From positions 310,001-374,000 of the forward strand of contig NZ_PGFB01000001.1 in NCBI RefSeq assembly GCF_002797855.1: a stretch of 64,000 nucleotides of DNA, given 5' to 3'. A program made the translations under genes and the position numbers. How positions within the stretch are numbered: position 1 is the stretch's first letter; every line of letters starts with the position of its first letter. Under the pieces are notes generated by a model, which did not search any database, had not been told where the DNA came from, and saw only the letters and a list, made by a program, of their open reading frames with translations. This DNA is from Compostimonas suwonensis (GTDB lineage: Bacteria; Actinomycetota; Actinomycetes; Actinomycetales; Microbacteriaceae). Shown in pieces: positions 43,835 to 57,642 of this stretch.

Positions 43835-44371
43835 ATGAGTCTGTCACGCAAGCGCCGCAAAGAACTCAAGCGCCTCAGGGGAACGGCCGAGGATCTCTGG
43901 CGCGACCAGCAGGCCGTCATCGACCGGGCCAACGCGATCGCCCGCGAGGCGAGCCGCCAGGTCGGCAACATCACCCGCGAGCAGGTCTCGCCGCGTGTGA
44001 AGGACACCCTCGACCAGTACGTGCGCCCGAACCTCGAGCGGGGCATGTCGCTGAGCCGCACAGCCGCGGACTCCGCCAAGCGCCAGTTCGTCGGAAACGT
44101 GCTCCCCGCGGTGGGCACGGCGATCGGCACAGCGCTCAGCGTCGCCGACATCGCGAAAGACAGTCGCGTGCGCGCGGCCGTCGACCGCTTCAACAAGCAG
44201 AACGTCGTTGTGAAGAAGTCCGGCCCGGGCTTCGGAACCTACCTCGCGATCGGGCTCGGCATCGTCGCCGCGGCCGGTGTCGCGTACGCCGTGTGGCAGA
44301 CCTTCCGGGCCGACGACGAGCTCTGGGTCGCCGACGACGAGGGCGACCCGCTGGTGGGCCCGGCCGAGTAG
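43835..44371 (+). CDS. Conserved actinobacterial protein with a C-terminal membrane helix
   Basis: A 178-aa protein: basic helical N-terminus (MSLSRKRRKELKRLRGTAED), amphipathic helices, a hydrophobic segment near 137-157 (FGTYLAIGLGIVAAAGVAYAVW) and an acidic tail. No recognised domain. The ATG at 43835 has GGAGG 5 nt upstream and is preferred over the upstream ATG at 43823. It ends just before a strong terminator. Confidence 0.75.
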   Translation: MSLSRKRRKELKRLRGTAEDLWRDQQAVIDRANAIAREASRQVGNITREQVSPRVKDTLDQYVRPNLERGMSLSRTAADSAKRQFVGNVLPAVGTAIGTALSVADIAKDSRVRAAVDRFNKQNVVVKKSGPGFGTYLAIGLGIVAAAGVAYAVWQTFRADDELWVADDEGDPLVGPAE

Positions 44372-44395
44372 AGCAGCTCGAGACTCGCGCAGATA

Positions 44396-44441
44396 CGCCG
44401 GGGGCGGGATCCACAACACGGATGCCGCCCCCGGCGTTTTT
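44396..44441 (+). terminator. Rho-independent terminator
   Basis: CGCCGGGGGCGG pairs perfectly with CCGCCCCCGGCG and is followed by TTTTT. It ends the 43835 gene. Confidence 0.92.
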
Positions 44442-44481
44442 CGATGTCGCGGTGTTCGAGCGGCCGCAGCGCGTCGAACGG

Positions 44482-44904
44482 CTAGATGCTCACCCCGGCG
44501 AACCGCAACCCCACATCGACGAGCCCGACGCGGTCGAGAGCGGCGACCTCCTCGAGCGGGAACCAGGCGGCGCGGTCGGTGCTGCCGCCGATCTCGTCGG
44601 TGAGCTCGCCCGAGACGACCCGGGCGCGGTAGACGATCCGGAGCGCGTGCAACGGCACGCCTTCGCCGTGGGTGCGGCGCGCGGCATCCACGACATGGGA
44701 GTTGATGCCGATGAGCTCGCCGAGCTCGGCCGTGTAGCCCGTCTCTTCGAGGATCTCGCGGAGCGCGGCATCCGCGGGGTCTTCGCCGGGGTCGATGCCG
44801 CCGCCCGGCAGGGTCCAGCCGGAGTGGCCGTTCTCGTTCCAGTGGGCGAGCAGCATGCGCCCGCCTTCGATGATGACGCCGTATGCCGCTACTCGGATGT
44901 CCAC
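44482..44904 (-). CDS. Nudix hydrolase
   Basis: A 140-aa protein with a complete Nudix box GGGIDPGEDPADAALREILEETGY (G-x5-E-x7-REILEETG). It is probably a nucleotide-derivative pyrophosphatase; no substrate-specific feature is visible. Confidence 0.92.
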   Translation of the reverse strand: MDIRVAAYGVIIEGGRMLLAHWNENGHSGWTLPGGGIDPGEDPADAALREILEETGYTAELGELIGINSHVVDAARRTHGEGVPLHALRIVYRARVVSGELTDEIGGSTDRAAWFPLEEVAALDRVGLVDVGLRFAGVSI

Positions 44905-44991
44905 CCGACCACGATACGTGATGCGGCTTCGAGCACTACGGGATGCGCAGCGAGTCGAGCAGACGATCGAACGTCGTGCGTGCGGACGCGT

Positions 44992-45438
44992 TCACAGATA
45001 GCTCGGCGAGCCCGCGGCCCTCCAGCCGTCGAAACGCTCACGGATGTGCGGCGCGATCCGGTCGAAGTTCGACCAGCTGTCGGCCACCTCGTAGATCTCC
45101 TCGGCATCCTCGTCGAAGACGTCGACGTAATCGTCGACGTAGGGCGAGTCGTCGTCTTCGCCGGCGTAGTATGCGACGGCGAACGCATTGCCCTCCTCAT
45201 CGAGCTGGTCGTCGACGAGCGCGCCGTCGAGCAGGAGGATGAACGCGCCGGGGGTGATCTCGCGCTGCATCAGCTGGGCGACATCCTCACCCGCATCGTC
45301 GAGCAGTTCCTCGCTCGCGAGATCGGCCAGCACGCACCAGGTCAGGAACATGCCGATGTGGGTCGCTGCCGCGGACCGGGGCAGACCCTCGGGGAACTCC
45401 CCGTCGTAGTGCCAGGAGGCGTCATCGTATTTCACCAC
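44992..45438 (-). CDS. Hypothetical acidic protein (DUF7832-like)
   Basis: A 148-aa strongly acidic protein starting MVKYDDASWHYDGEFPEGLP, with ATHIGMFLTWCV near the middle and a C-terminal SNFDRIAPHIRERFDGW. This layout matches a widespread uncharacterised bacterial family; no catalytic motif is visible. Confidence 0.75.
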   Translation of the reverse strand: MVKYDDASWHYDGEFPEGLPRSAAATHIGMFLTWCVLADLASEELLDDAGEDVAQLMQREITPGAFILLLDGALVDDQLDEEGNAFAVAYYAGEDDDSPYVDDYVDVFDEDAEEIYEVADSWSNFDRIAPHIRERFDGWRAAGSPSYL

Positions 45439-45466
45439 GCTCCGAGGATAGCCGCCTCCCCAAGCC

Positions 45467-45528
45467 CGCGAGTGGTCGCGAATCGGGGGTGTGGGCCGTT
45501 CTGCACCCCCGATTCACGTCCACTCGCG
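45467..45528. repeat. 62-bp intergenic palindrome
   Basis: CGCGAGTGG...AATCGGGGGTG (left arm 45467-45491) pairs with CACCCCCGATT...CCACTCGCG (right arm 45504-45528); the five central bases of each arm mismatch partly, and the loop is 12 nt. It lies between the 45438 start and tRNA-Ala. One copy was found in this window. Confidence 0.7.
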
Positions 45529-45560
45529 CGATCGTGGAGTCCAGTTGGAGAGTCAGAGGG

Positions 45561-45633
45561 TGGAGCCTAGGGGAATCGAACCCCTGACCTCCTGCTTGCA
45601 AAGCAGGCGCTCTACCAATTGAGCTAAGGCCCC
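45561..45633 (-). tRNA. tRNA-Ala (TGC)
   Basis: A 73-nt cloverleaf with acceptor GGGGCCT/AGGCTCC (one G-T pair), D-loop, anticodon TGC in CTTTGCAAG and T-loop GTTCGATTC. CCA is not encoded. Confidence 0.98.
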
Positions 45634-45684
45634 TCAACCGACCAGGGGATGCACCCCTGTGGAGTGATCCCCGTGAGGGTTTTG

Positions 45685-45758
45685 TGGGGATACCAGGACT
45701 TGAACCTGGGACCTCTTCGTTATCAGCGAAGCGCTCTAACCGCCTGAGCTATATCCCC
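45685..45758 (-). tRNA. tRNA-Ile (GAT)
   Basis: A 74-nt cloverleaf with acceptor GGGGATA/TATCCCC, anticodon GAT in CTGATAAC and T-loop GTTCAAGTC. With tRNA-Ala it follows gyrA and the DUF3566 gene, as in M. tuberculosis. Confidence 0.98.
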
Positions 45759-45844
45759 GATTGGGCAGATTAGAGACTACCCGAAGCTTCCCGTTTCTCC
45801 CAATTGGCCGTGTGCGAGAACACGCTCGATCGGGCGAGGAGAAG

Positions 45845-46241
45845 CTAGTTGTTGGTGAAGCCGACGAGCAGCCCGCCCGTGATCTTCACGCTGAGGTTGT
45901 AGAGGAGCGCGATGATCGCGCCCAGCGCCGTCACGACCACCGTGTTGAGAATGGCGACGACGACGGCGAAGCCCATGACCTGACCCAGCCCGATAAAGCT
46001 CTGCAGGTCGGTCGTGCCGCCCGTGATGTCGGTGAACAGCTCGTTCGCGTTGTCGAAGATGCCGGTCTGCGACAGCACGGTGTGAATGAGGAAGGTTCCC
46101 ACGATCGTGACGACGGCCAGGCAGATCGCGACGAGGAACGACAGCTTCACGGCCGACCAGAAATCGATGTAGACCAGCTTGAGACGGACCTGCTTGTTAC
46201 TGCTCGGTCGACTCGATTTTCTCGCGAGTTTTTCGGCGACG

Positions 46242-46249
<8 letters not shown>
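45845..46249 (-). CDS. DUF3566 transmembrane protein (Rv0007-like)
   Basis: A 134-aa protein with a basic N-terminus and two membrane helices (about 30-57 and 95-120), containing [20 protein letters not shown] and [18 protein letters not shown]. It overlaps the gyrA stop by 8 bp. It belongs to the family encoded directly after gyrA in actinobacteria; function is unknown. Confidence 0.93.
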
Positions 46250-50916
<4,667 letters not shown>

Positions 50917-50949
50917 TTAGGCTCCTGACCGTCATGCTTTCGACCATTC

Positions 50950-50955
50950 ATTCTA
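50950..50955 (-). promoter_or_regulatory. -10 element of the gyrB promoter
   Basis: TAGAAT on the minus strand, 40 nt before the gyrB ATG; no strong -35 is visible. Confidence 0.5.
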
Positions 50956-51032
50956 TCAAATAGAGGCTTGGCAACGACTGACATTCGACGATCTGGGGCC
51001 TTCTTTTACGCAGGGTGACCTGATTTGCCTCA

Positions 51033-51563
51033 CTAACCGTAGGTATCGCGCGGACCACGCCCTGGAATCGACCTGGGGCCGCGTTTCCACGAAGGGGTGT
51101 TAGGCCCCAGGAACTTGATCGATTCGATCCCGGCGTCGGGGTAGCGCACGGCGATGTGGCTCATGATCTCGACACGCATGTGGCGCAACTGGGTCGCCCA
51201 GGCCGTCGAATCGCATTGCACGGTCAGCACGCCCTCCTCGATCCCCACCGGGCTCGAGTGCTGAGCGGTCTCGGCGCCGGCGAGCTCGCTCCACGACGCC
51301 ACCAGATCCGATTGGGCGAGAGGCGACGACCAGCCGAGCTGCTGGGTGAGCGAGTCGACGACGTCGCCGAGGCCGCGGGGATCGCGGCCCGAGCCGAAGG
51401 GGACACTCGAGGCCTTCTGCTCCCGCCGGCCCTTCGTGGGCCTCTTCCCCCGCAGGCTAGGGTCGCCGAAGACCGCCTTGAAGCGGTTGTAGACGACCTT
51501 CGACTCCGTCTCGCGGGATGCCGCGGCTGAGGTCGCCGGCCGATCGCCTGTGTCATTCGACAT
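51033..51563 (-). CDS. dciA: DUF721/DciA-family helicase operator
   Basis: A 176-aa protein whose C-terminal half (SLTQQLGWSSPLAQSDLVAS to QLRHMRVEIMSHIA) matches the DciA/DUF721 domain, which loads or regulates the replicative helicase DnaB in bacteria lacking DnaC/DnaI. The start overlaps the recF end by 11 bp. The position between recF and gyrB equals Rv0004. Confidence 0.9.
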   Translation of the reverse strand: MSNDTGDRPATSAAASRETESKVVYNRFKAVFGDPSLRGKRPTKGRREQKASSVPFGSGRDPRGLGDVVDSLTQQLGWSSPLAQSDLVASWSELAGAETAQHSSPVGIEEGVLTVQCDSTAWATQLRHMRVEIMSHIAVRYPDAGIESIKFLGPNTPSWKRGPRSIPGRGPRDTYG

Positions 51564-52764
51564 CCGTGGCCTCCACGACCTCGCCCGAGCGGATGTGGAT
51601 CGTGTTCTCGCGCAACGCCTCGGGAACGTCGTCGAAGACGGCCGCGGTGATGATCACCTGCTGGTAGCCCGCGACCGCCTCGGCGAGACGGGCCCGGCGG
51701 CCGCGGTCGAGCTCGGCGAAGACATCGTCGAGCACGAGTACGGGGTCGCCGCTCGGCGAGTCCCGGCGCAGCAGCTCGGCGGCACCGAGTTTGAGGGCGA
51801 GCGCGAACGACCACGACTCACCGTGGCTCGCGTAGCCCTTGGCGGGCAGGCCGTTGAGCTCGAAGACGACGTCGTCGCGATGCGGGCCGACGAGGGTGAC
51901 GCCGCGGTCGAGCTCCTTCCGGCGGATGTCGGCGAGTGCCTGGGTGAAGGCGGCACGGATGTCGGCCCGTTCGGCGGGCTGCGCATCGGACGACGCGACC
52001 GTCGACCCCGCGGCATCCGCGTCGCCGCCGGAGCCGGTGGCATCGTCGGCTCGATCGGGATCCGCACCGAGAATACTGAGCGATCGGATGAGACGGGGCG
52101 TGTGATCGCCGTCGGCCACCGAGTGGTAGGCGTCGCGCACCGGCTGGGCGAGCGCGGCCACGAGACGCGCGCGCTCATCGATGATCTCGGAGCCGAGCTC
52201 GATGAGGCGTTCGTCCCAGACGTCGAGGGTCGAGAGGGCTGCGCCCTTGATCCCGGTCGCCCGTGCCGACTTCAACAGGGTGTTGCGCTGTTTGAGCACC
52301 CGCTCGTAGTCGGCGAGCACGCCGGCGATGCGCGGGGAGCGCACGACGATGAGCTGATCGAGGTACCGTCTGCGACCCGACGGGTCGCCCCGCACGAGCG
52401 CGAGGTCTTCGGGCGCGAAGAGCACGCTCGAGAAATACCGCGGAAGGTCGCGCACCCGCACGGCGCCGCGATTGACCTGCGCCTTGTTGGGGCCCGAGCG
52501 GTTGATCTGCACCTCGACGAGGAACTCGCGCTCGCCGTGCGCGACGCGGGCGCGCACGATCGCGGCGTCCGCTCCCTGCCGCACGAGCGCCTGATCGGTC
52601 GAGACCCGGTGCGAGCCGAGGGTGCTCAGATAGCCGAGCGACTCGACGAGATTGGTCTTGCCCTGGCCGTTGCGGCCGACCACCAGATTGGGGCCGGCCG
52701 ACAACGACACGTCGGCATGCCGGTAGTTTCGGAAGTCGACGAGATTGAGGTGGGTGACCTGCAC
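51553..52764 (-). CDS. recF: DNA replication and repair protein RecF
   Basis: A 403-aa SMC-like ATPase with Walker A GRNGQGKTNL, the signature near ALALKLGAAELL and Walker B VLVLDDVFAELD. It acts in gap repair with RecO/RecR. An Ala/Asp-rich insert (about 230-275) is present. GTG start. Confidence 0.97.
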   Translation of the reverse strand: MQVTHLNLVDFRNYRHADVSLSAGPNLVVGRNGQGKTNLVESLGYLSTLGSHRVSTDQALVRQGADAAIVRARVAHGEREFLVEVQINRSGPNKAQVNRGAVRVRDLPRYFSSVLFAPEDLALVRGDPSGRRRYLDQLIVVRSPRIAGVLADYERVLKQRNTLLKSARATGIKGAALSTLDVWDERLIELGSEIIDERARLVAALAQPVRDAYHSVADGDHTPRLIRSLSILGADPDRADDATGSGGDADAAGSTVASSDAQPAERADIRAAFTQALADIRRKELDRGVTLVGPHRDDVVFELNGLPAKGYASHGESWSFALALKLGAAELLRRDSPSGDPVLVLDDVFAELDRGRRARLAEAVAGYQQVIITAAVFDDVPEALRENTIHIRSGEVVEATDVE

Positions 52765-52783
52765 GTGCGTCCGGTCTGGCCGA

Positions 52784-53671
52784 CTAGTCGGCTTTTTTGA
52801 CCGCGTGACCGCCGAACTGGTTGCGCAGAGCGGCGACGGCCTTCATCGCCGGCGAATCCTCCTGGCGGGAGACGAAGCGGGCGAAGATCGAGGCGCTGAT
52901 GGTCGGAACCGGAACGGCGTTCTCGATGGCCTCCTCGATCGTCCAGCGGCCCTCGCCCGAGTCGTCGACGTAGCCCTCGATGGCCTCGAACTCCGGATCC
53001 TCCTCGAGCGCTCGCACGAGGAGCTCGAGCAGCCAGGAGCGTACGACGGTTCCGCGCTGCCAGGCCTTGAAGGTTCCGGGGACATCCTTGATGATGTCCT
53101 TCTTGGTGTCGAGCAGCTCGTAGCCCTCTGCGTAAGCCTGCATAAGCGCGTACTCGATGCCGTTGTGCACCATCTTCGCGTAGTGACCGGCGCCGACCTC
53201 GCCCACGTGCACGAATCCCTCGTCGCGGGGGCCTTCGGGGCGCAGCGCGTCGAAGACCGGCATGACCCGCTCGACCTCGGATGCCGGGCCGCCGACCATA
53301 AGCCCGTAGCCGTTCTTGAGACCCCAGACACCGCCCGAGACGCCGGCGTCGATGAAGTTGACCCCCGTCTTGGCGAGCAGCTCGGCGTGCTTGAAGTCCT
53401 CGGTGAAGCGCGAGTTGCCGCCGTCGATGACGAGATCGCCCTCGACCAGGTGCTCGGAGAGCTCGACGATGACGCTGTCGGTGATGGCGCCGGCCGGAAC
53501 CATGACCCAGATGACGCGAGGGGCCGGAAGCGCTGCGACGAGATCGCCGAGCGAGGCGACATCCGTGACCGCGGGGTTGCTGTCATAGCCCGTGACCTCG
53601 ATGTTGTGGTCGCGCAGACGCTCGCGCATGTTGTTGCCCATTTTGCCGAGACCGACAAGACCGATGTGCAT
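52784..53671 (-). CDS. gnd: 6-phosphogluconate dehydrogenase, decarboxylating (short form)
   Basis: A 295-aa oxidoreductase of the pentose phosphate pathway: dinucleotide motif GLVGLGKMGNN, substrate-binding DGGNSRF and GVSGGVWGLKNG, and catalytic Lys in HYAKMVHNGIEY. The length fits the short Gnd type. Its position between dnaN and recF is the classic actinobacterial arrangement. Confidence 0.95.
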   Translation of the reverse strand: MHIGLVGLGKMGNNMRERLRDHNIEVTGYDSNPAVTDVASLGDLVAALPAPRVIWVMVPAGAITDSVIVELSEHLVEGDLVIDGGNSRFTEDFKHAELLAKTGVNFIDAGVSGGVWGLKNGYGLMVGGPASEVERVMPVFDALRPEGPRDEGFVHVGEVGAGHYAKMVHNGIEYALMQAYAEGYELLDTKKDIIKDVPGTFKAWQRGTVVRSWLLELLVRALEEDPEFEAIEGYVDDSGEGRWTIEEAIENAVPVPTISASIFARFVSRQEDSPAMKAVAALRNQFGGHAVKKAD

Positions 53672-53705
53672 GGGGATCCTTCGTTCGAATTCGAAAAAAA
53701 TGCGC

Positions 53706-54857
53706 TCAGCGCAGGAGGAGGTTGGGTTGCAGGAGGTAACGGTAGCTGTCGGAGGTGACCTGCTCCTTCGACGACTGACCGGTGATCAGCACGGGCCCGG
53801 GTTTGTTCGGATTGTCGGTCTTGGTGAACGAGATCCGCACGAACTCGGAGTGCACGGCGCTCAGGCCGTCGAGCAGGAACTGCGGCTTGAGGCTCACGAC
53901 GGTCTCGGTTCCGGTGAGGATGGCGTCGATCGTCTCGGACGCCTGAGCCTGCTCGGATCCGAGGGCCTCGAGAGTGAGGCCGTCGTTCGTGAAGCTGTAG
54001 CGCAGGGCGGCCTCTCGCTCGAGCACGAGCGAGACACGACGGGTCGCCTCGATGAGCTCGGCCGTGTTGAGCACGGCGTAGTTCTCGACCGTGTCGGGGA
54101 AGAGCCGGCGCACGGGAGGGAAGTTGCCCTTGATGAGCAGCGAGGTCACGGTCTTCTTGTCGCCCGTGAAGGCGATGAGCTCACGGTCGTCTTTGCTCGT
54201 GATGGCGATCGAGATCGTTCCGCTGTGGCCGAAGGTCTTGCCGACCTCCTGCAGGGTGCGCGCGGGCACGAGGGCCGTGATCGGCTCGGCCGAGGCGCCG
54301 TTGCTGCCGGAATCCCAGTCGATCTCGCGCACCGCGACGCGGTAGCGGTCGGTCGCGACCAGGCCGAGGCTCGTCTCTCCCACCTCGAGCTGCACTCCGG
54401 TGATGACCGGCGTGACGTCGTCACGGGATGCCGCGACCGCGACCTGCGCGACGGCGGCCGCGAACTCGTCAGCAGGCACGAGACCCGTCTGCGCACTCAC
54501 CTGAGGGATGCTCGGATATTCCTCGACGGGCATCGACAGCAGTGTGAAGCTCGCGGATCCCGAGCTCACGCGGATGCGGGAGTCCTCCGTCGAGAAGTGC
54601 ACGGGTGCGTTGGGGAGCTTGCTCGCGATCTCGGCGAGAAGCCGGCCGGAGACGAGCACGGTGCCGGTCTCCTCGACGTCGGCGGCGATTGTCGTCTGCG
54701 CCGAGACCTCGTAGTCGAAGGAGGAGAGCTGGAGGCCGGTCTCGTTCGCCTCGATGAGGACGCCGCTCAGGATCGGGAGGGTCGTGCGCTGTGGAAGCAA
54801 CTTGACGGCGAAGGAGACCGCTTCGCTGAACACATCGCGATTCGCCTGGAACCTCAC
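53706..54857 (-). CDS. dnaN: DNA polymerase III beta subunit (sliding clamp)
   Basis: A 383-aa clamp with three repeated domains, starting MRFQANRDVFSEAVSFAVKLLP and ending SDSYRYLLQPNLLLR. The GTG at 54857 fits homologues; a TTG at 54869 would add four residues. It lies next to oriC. Confidence 0.98.
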   Translation of the reverse strand: MRFQANRDVFSEAVSFAVKLLPQRTTLPILSGVLIEANETGLQLSSFDYEVSAQTTIAADVEETGTVLVSGRLLAEIASKLPNAPVHFSTEDSRIRVSSGSASFTLLSMPVEEYPSIPQVSAQTGLVPADEFAAAVAQVAVAASRDDVTPVITGVQLEVGETSLGLVATDRYRVAVREIDWDSGSNGASAEPITALVPARTLQEVGKTFGHSGTISIAITSKDDRELIAFTGDKKTVTSLLIKGNFPPVRRLFPDTVENYAVLNTAELIEATRRVSLVLEREAALRYSFTNDGLTLEALGSEQAQASETIDAILTGTETVVSLKPQFLLDGLSAVHSEFVRISFTKTDNPNKPGPVLITGQSSKEQVTSDSYRYLLQPNLLLR

Positions 54858-55233
54858 GAAGTACCCCAATCGATGAAGAGCCGAATAGTCGTCACCATGC
54901 TAGCTGTCTTTGTCATTCCTGGACCGTCCCAGATCTGTTCGGGCGGCCTGCCCGTGAAGGTTATCCCCTCCCCCAATTAATTAAGAGAAGGGTTAATGGT
55001 GTTAACCGGTGTGGAAACTGTGGATAACTCTGTCGATGCCAGGCGGCACTTGGGAACTACATCCGTGTGACTTGTTGAACCGACAGGAAACCGCGGTGGA
55101 AAGCGGGAGTTGATCGCGGCCGGAAATCTTTGTCATTCACAGCCCGGCTCGAACAGTGAACATATTGCCCACGAATCGGGCGAGAGTTTCCACAAGTTAT
55201 CCACAGGTCAAAAAGTCCGCGGGATCCGAGCGG
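54858..55233. other. oriC: Chromosomal replication origin (oriC)
   Basis: The intergenic region between dnaN and dnaA. It contains perfect DnaA boxes TGTGGATAA (55019-55027) and TTATCCACA (55197-55205), near-matches GTTTCCACA (55186), TGTGGAAAC (55010) and TCATTCACA (55132), and an AT-rich tract CAATTAATTAAGAGAAGG / GTTAATGGTGTTAA (about 54974-55004) suited for unwinding. No gene. Confidence 0.85.
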
Positions 55234-56658
55234 TCACATCTTGTTGTATCGGTGGTTCTGCTTGATGCGGCTCGTGAGCTCGGTGACCTGATTGTAGATC
55301 GAGCGGCGCTCCTTCATGAGCTCGCTGATCTTCTTGTTGGCGTACATGACCGTGGTGTGGTCGCGGTTGCCGAACAGCTGCCCGATCTTGGGCAGGGAGA
55401 GGTTCGTCAACTCGCGGCACAGGTACATGGCGATCTGGCGCGCCGTCGCGATGGCCTGCGAGCGTGACGAGCCGTACAGGTCGTCGACGCTCAGCTTGAA
55501 GTACTCGGCCGTGTTGTTGATGATCTCGACGGGCGCGATGACGTTGTCCTCATCGAGGGTGATGAGGTCTTTGAGCACCGTCTGCACGAGCGCCATGTCG
55601 ACAGGGGTGCGGTTGAGGCTCGCGAACGCCGTGACCCGGATGAGGGTTCCCTCGAGCTCGCGGATGTTCGAGGAGACCTTCGAGGCGATGAACTCCAGGA
55701 TGTCGTCGGGCACCTGCATCTTCTCGCTCTGCGCCTTCTTGCGCAGGATCGCTATGCGGGTCTCGAGGTCGGGGGCCTGCACATCGGTGATGAGGCCCCA
55801 CTCGAAGCGGGAGCGCATCCTGTCTTCGAAGCCCGTGAGGTGCTTCGGTGGCAGATCGCTCGTGATGACGACCTGCTTGTTGTGATCGTGCAGGGTGTTG
55901 AAGGTGTGGAAGAACGCCTCCTGGGTCTCCGCCTTTCCCTGCAGGAACTGGATGTCGTCGATGAGCAGGATGTCGATGTTGCGGTAGCGCTGTTGGAACA
56001 CCGAGCCGCGGTTGTTCGCGATCGAGTTGATGAAGTCGTTCGTGAACTCCTCCGAGCTCACATAGCGAACGCGGATGCCGGGATAGAGGCTCATCGCATA
56101 GTGCCCGATCGCGTGCAGCAGGTGGGTCTTGCCGAGGCCGGACTCGCCGTACACGAAGAGCGGGTTGTAGGCCTTGGCGGGCGCTTCGGCGACGGCGACC
56201 GCTGCGGCGTGGGCGAAACGATTGGAGCCGCCGATCACGAAGTTGTCGAAGCTGTACTTCGGGTTGAGCCGGGCGTCGTGCGGGCGTTCGGCGGGTGCGC
56301 TCTCGTAGAGCGGCTGCGCCGGCGGCGGGGTCTCTATATAGGAGGGCTCGACCGTCTCGACGGTCGTCTGCGGAGCGTCGTGCTCGAGCTCGGGGTTCAC
56401 GACGACGTAGTAGGTGGTCATGGCCACCGAGTCCTCGAGCGTCGTGATCGCGCGCAGCAACGAGGTGCGCATCCGCTGGTTGAGCATGTTCGCGGTGAAG
56501 TCGTTCGGCACCTCGAGGTAGAGCGTGCCCGCCGCCACCCCCTTGGGCTCGACGAGGTTCAGGAATCCGTAGAGAGCCGGAGTGATGTCGTCGTCCGTCG
56601 ACAGGATCGACAGGATCGCCCCCCAGACTTCGGAAATGTCTTGTTCGGCTTCAGCCAT
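55234..56658 (-). CDS. dnaA: Chromosomal replication initiator DnaA
   Basis: A 474-aa initiator: N-terminal helicase-interacting domain (ISEVWGAIL), variable linker, AAA+ domain with Walker A GESGLGKTHLL and Walker B LLIDDIQFLQGK, and C-terminal domain with the DnaA-box recognition motif NRDHTTVMYANKKI. The ATG at 56658 (MAEAEQDISEVW) has GGGGAG 5 nt upstream and gives the usual N-terminal length; an ATG at 56694 is open but poorly supported. Confidence 0.97.
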   Translation of the reverse strand: MAEAEQDISEVWGAILSILSTDDDITPALYGFLNLVEPKGVAAGTLYLEVPNDFTANMLNQRMRTSLLRAITTLEDSVAMTTYYVVVNPELEHDAPQTTVETVEPSYIETPPPAQPLYESAPAERPHDARLNPKYSFDNFVIGGSNRFAHAAAVAVAEAPAKAYNPLFVYGESGLGKTHLLHAIGHYAMSLYPGIRVRYVSSEEFTNDFINSIANNRGSVFQQRYRNIDILLIDDIQFLQGKAETQEAFFHTFNTLHDHNKQVVITSDLPPKHLTGFEDRMRSRFEWGLITDVQAPDLETRIAILRKKAQSEKMQVPDDILEFIASKVSSNIRELEGTLIRVTAFASLNRTPVDMALVQTVLKDLITLDEDNVIAPVEIINNTAEYFKLSVDDLYGSSRSQAIATARQIAMYLCRELTNLSLPKIGQLFGNRDHTTVMYANKKISELMKERRSIYNQVTELTSRIKQNHRYNKM

Positions 56659-57153
56659 GGCTCCCCGTGCTTCTACTGTGTAAGGATCTGACATCCGGCG
56701 CCGCCCCCGCGCTGCCCGCGATCCCGTTTGGTGCGTTCATGCTGCGACTGCAGCATCCGATGATGCTTTGTGTGGTGCAGATGGTTCGTGTCGTGCCAAG
56801 TCGTGTTTGTGCACGGTTGTTGCGTGGTGCAAAGTATTCACAAAGTTATCCACGGGGTACCGAAAATCTGCGGTATTCCGCGCTGCTTGCGCCGACCAGC
56901 CTGGGGATAACTAAGGGTCTTACGCTAACTAGTCGCGTGCCCGCTATCAAGTTGACTGTAGATTCGTACCGCGTGTCGCGGCCGGAATTCACCCATAACT
57001 GTGGAGAATCGATCGTTTACACAGCCTGAGTTTGACCTAAGTCAAGCGGAGCCGTATTTTTAATCAGTTGACCTGTGCCTGTCTGGCACCATTCAAGTTT
57101 TCCGGCCACATGAGTTTTGGCCTGCGAAGAACCGAAACAGTGGAGACCGAATC
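56659..57153. other. dnaA/rpmH divergent regulatory region with DnaA boxes
   Basis: No gene. It has a DnaA box TTATCCACG (56846-56854), near-matches TATTCACA (56835), TGGGGATAA (about 56922) and CTGTGGAGAA (about 56999), and the rpmH promoter. It is probably the autoregulated dnaA promoter and may add to origin function. Confidence 0.6.
57032..57060 (+). promoter_or_regulatory. rpmH promoter
   Basis: TTGACC (57032-57037), a 17-bp spacer and TATTTT (57055-57060), about 90 bp before rpmH. The best sigma70-type promoter in the window. Confidence 0.75.
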
Positions 57154-57291
57154 ATGAGTAAGAGAACCTTCCAGCCGAACAACCGCCGCCGCGCCAAGGT
57201 GCACGGCTTCCGCCTCCGTATGCGCACGCGCGCCGGCCGTGCGATCCTCTCCGCTCGCCGTCGTAAGGGCCGCACGGAACTCTCCGCTTAA
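57154..57291 (+). CDS. rpmH: 50S ribosomal protein L34
   Basis: A 45-aa, very basic ribosomal protein: [19 protein letters not shown] followed by [17 protein letters not shown]. First gene of the rpmH-rnpA-yidD-yidC-khpB-rsmG cluster. Its stop is 9 bp before rnpA. Confidence 0.98.
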   Translation: MSKRTFQPNNRRRAKVHGFRLRMRTRAGRAILSARRRKGRTELSA

Positions 57292-57300
57292 CAGCTGACG

Positions 57301-57642
57301 GTGCTCGCCAAAGCCAACCGGATCACTCGTGGAGACGATTACCGAGTGACGGTGCGCCGGGGGGTCCGATCGGTCGGTGAGCACACCGTCACGTACGTGC
57401 GTGCGAACTCGTCGAGCGATCAGGTGCGCTTCGGCTTCATCGTCGCCAAGAACGTCGGCAACGCGGTGGTACGCAATCGCGTACGCCGGCGGCTGAAGGC
57501 CGCCGCGAGCACGGGCCCGTGTCAAACGGCGAAGCCCGGCACCGACGTCGTCGTGCGAGCGCTTCCAGCTTCCGTCGAGGCTTCATGGGCTACCCTGCAA
57601 GCAGAGATTTCCTTGGCAGTGAGTAGAGGCAGCGTCAGATGA
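57301..57642 (+). CDS. rnpA: Ribonuclease P protein component
   Basis: A 113-aa basic protein with the RNP signature VGNAVVRNRVRRRLKAA. With the rnpB RNA (not in this window) it matures tRNA 5' ends. GTG start; overlaps yidD by 4 bp. Confidence 0.97.
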   Translation: MLAKANRITRGDDYRVTVRRGVRSVGEHTVTYVRANSSSDQVRFGFIVAKNVGNAVVRNRVRRRLKAAASTGPCQTAKPGTDVVVRALPASVEASWATLQAEISLAVSRGSVR

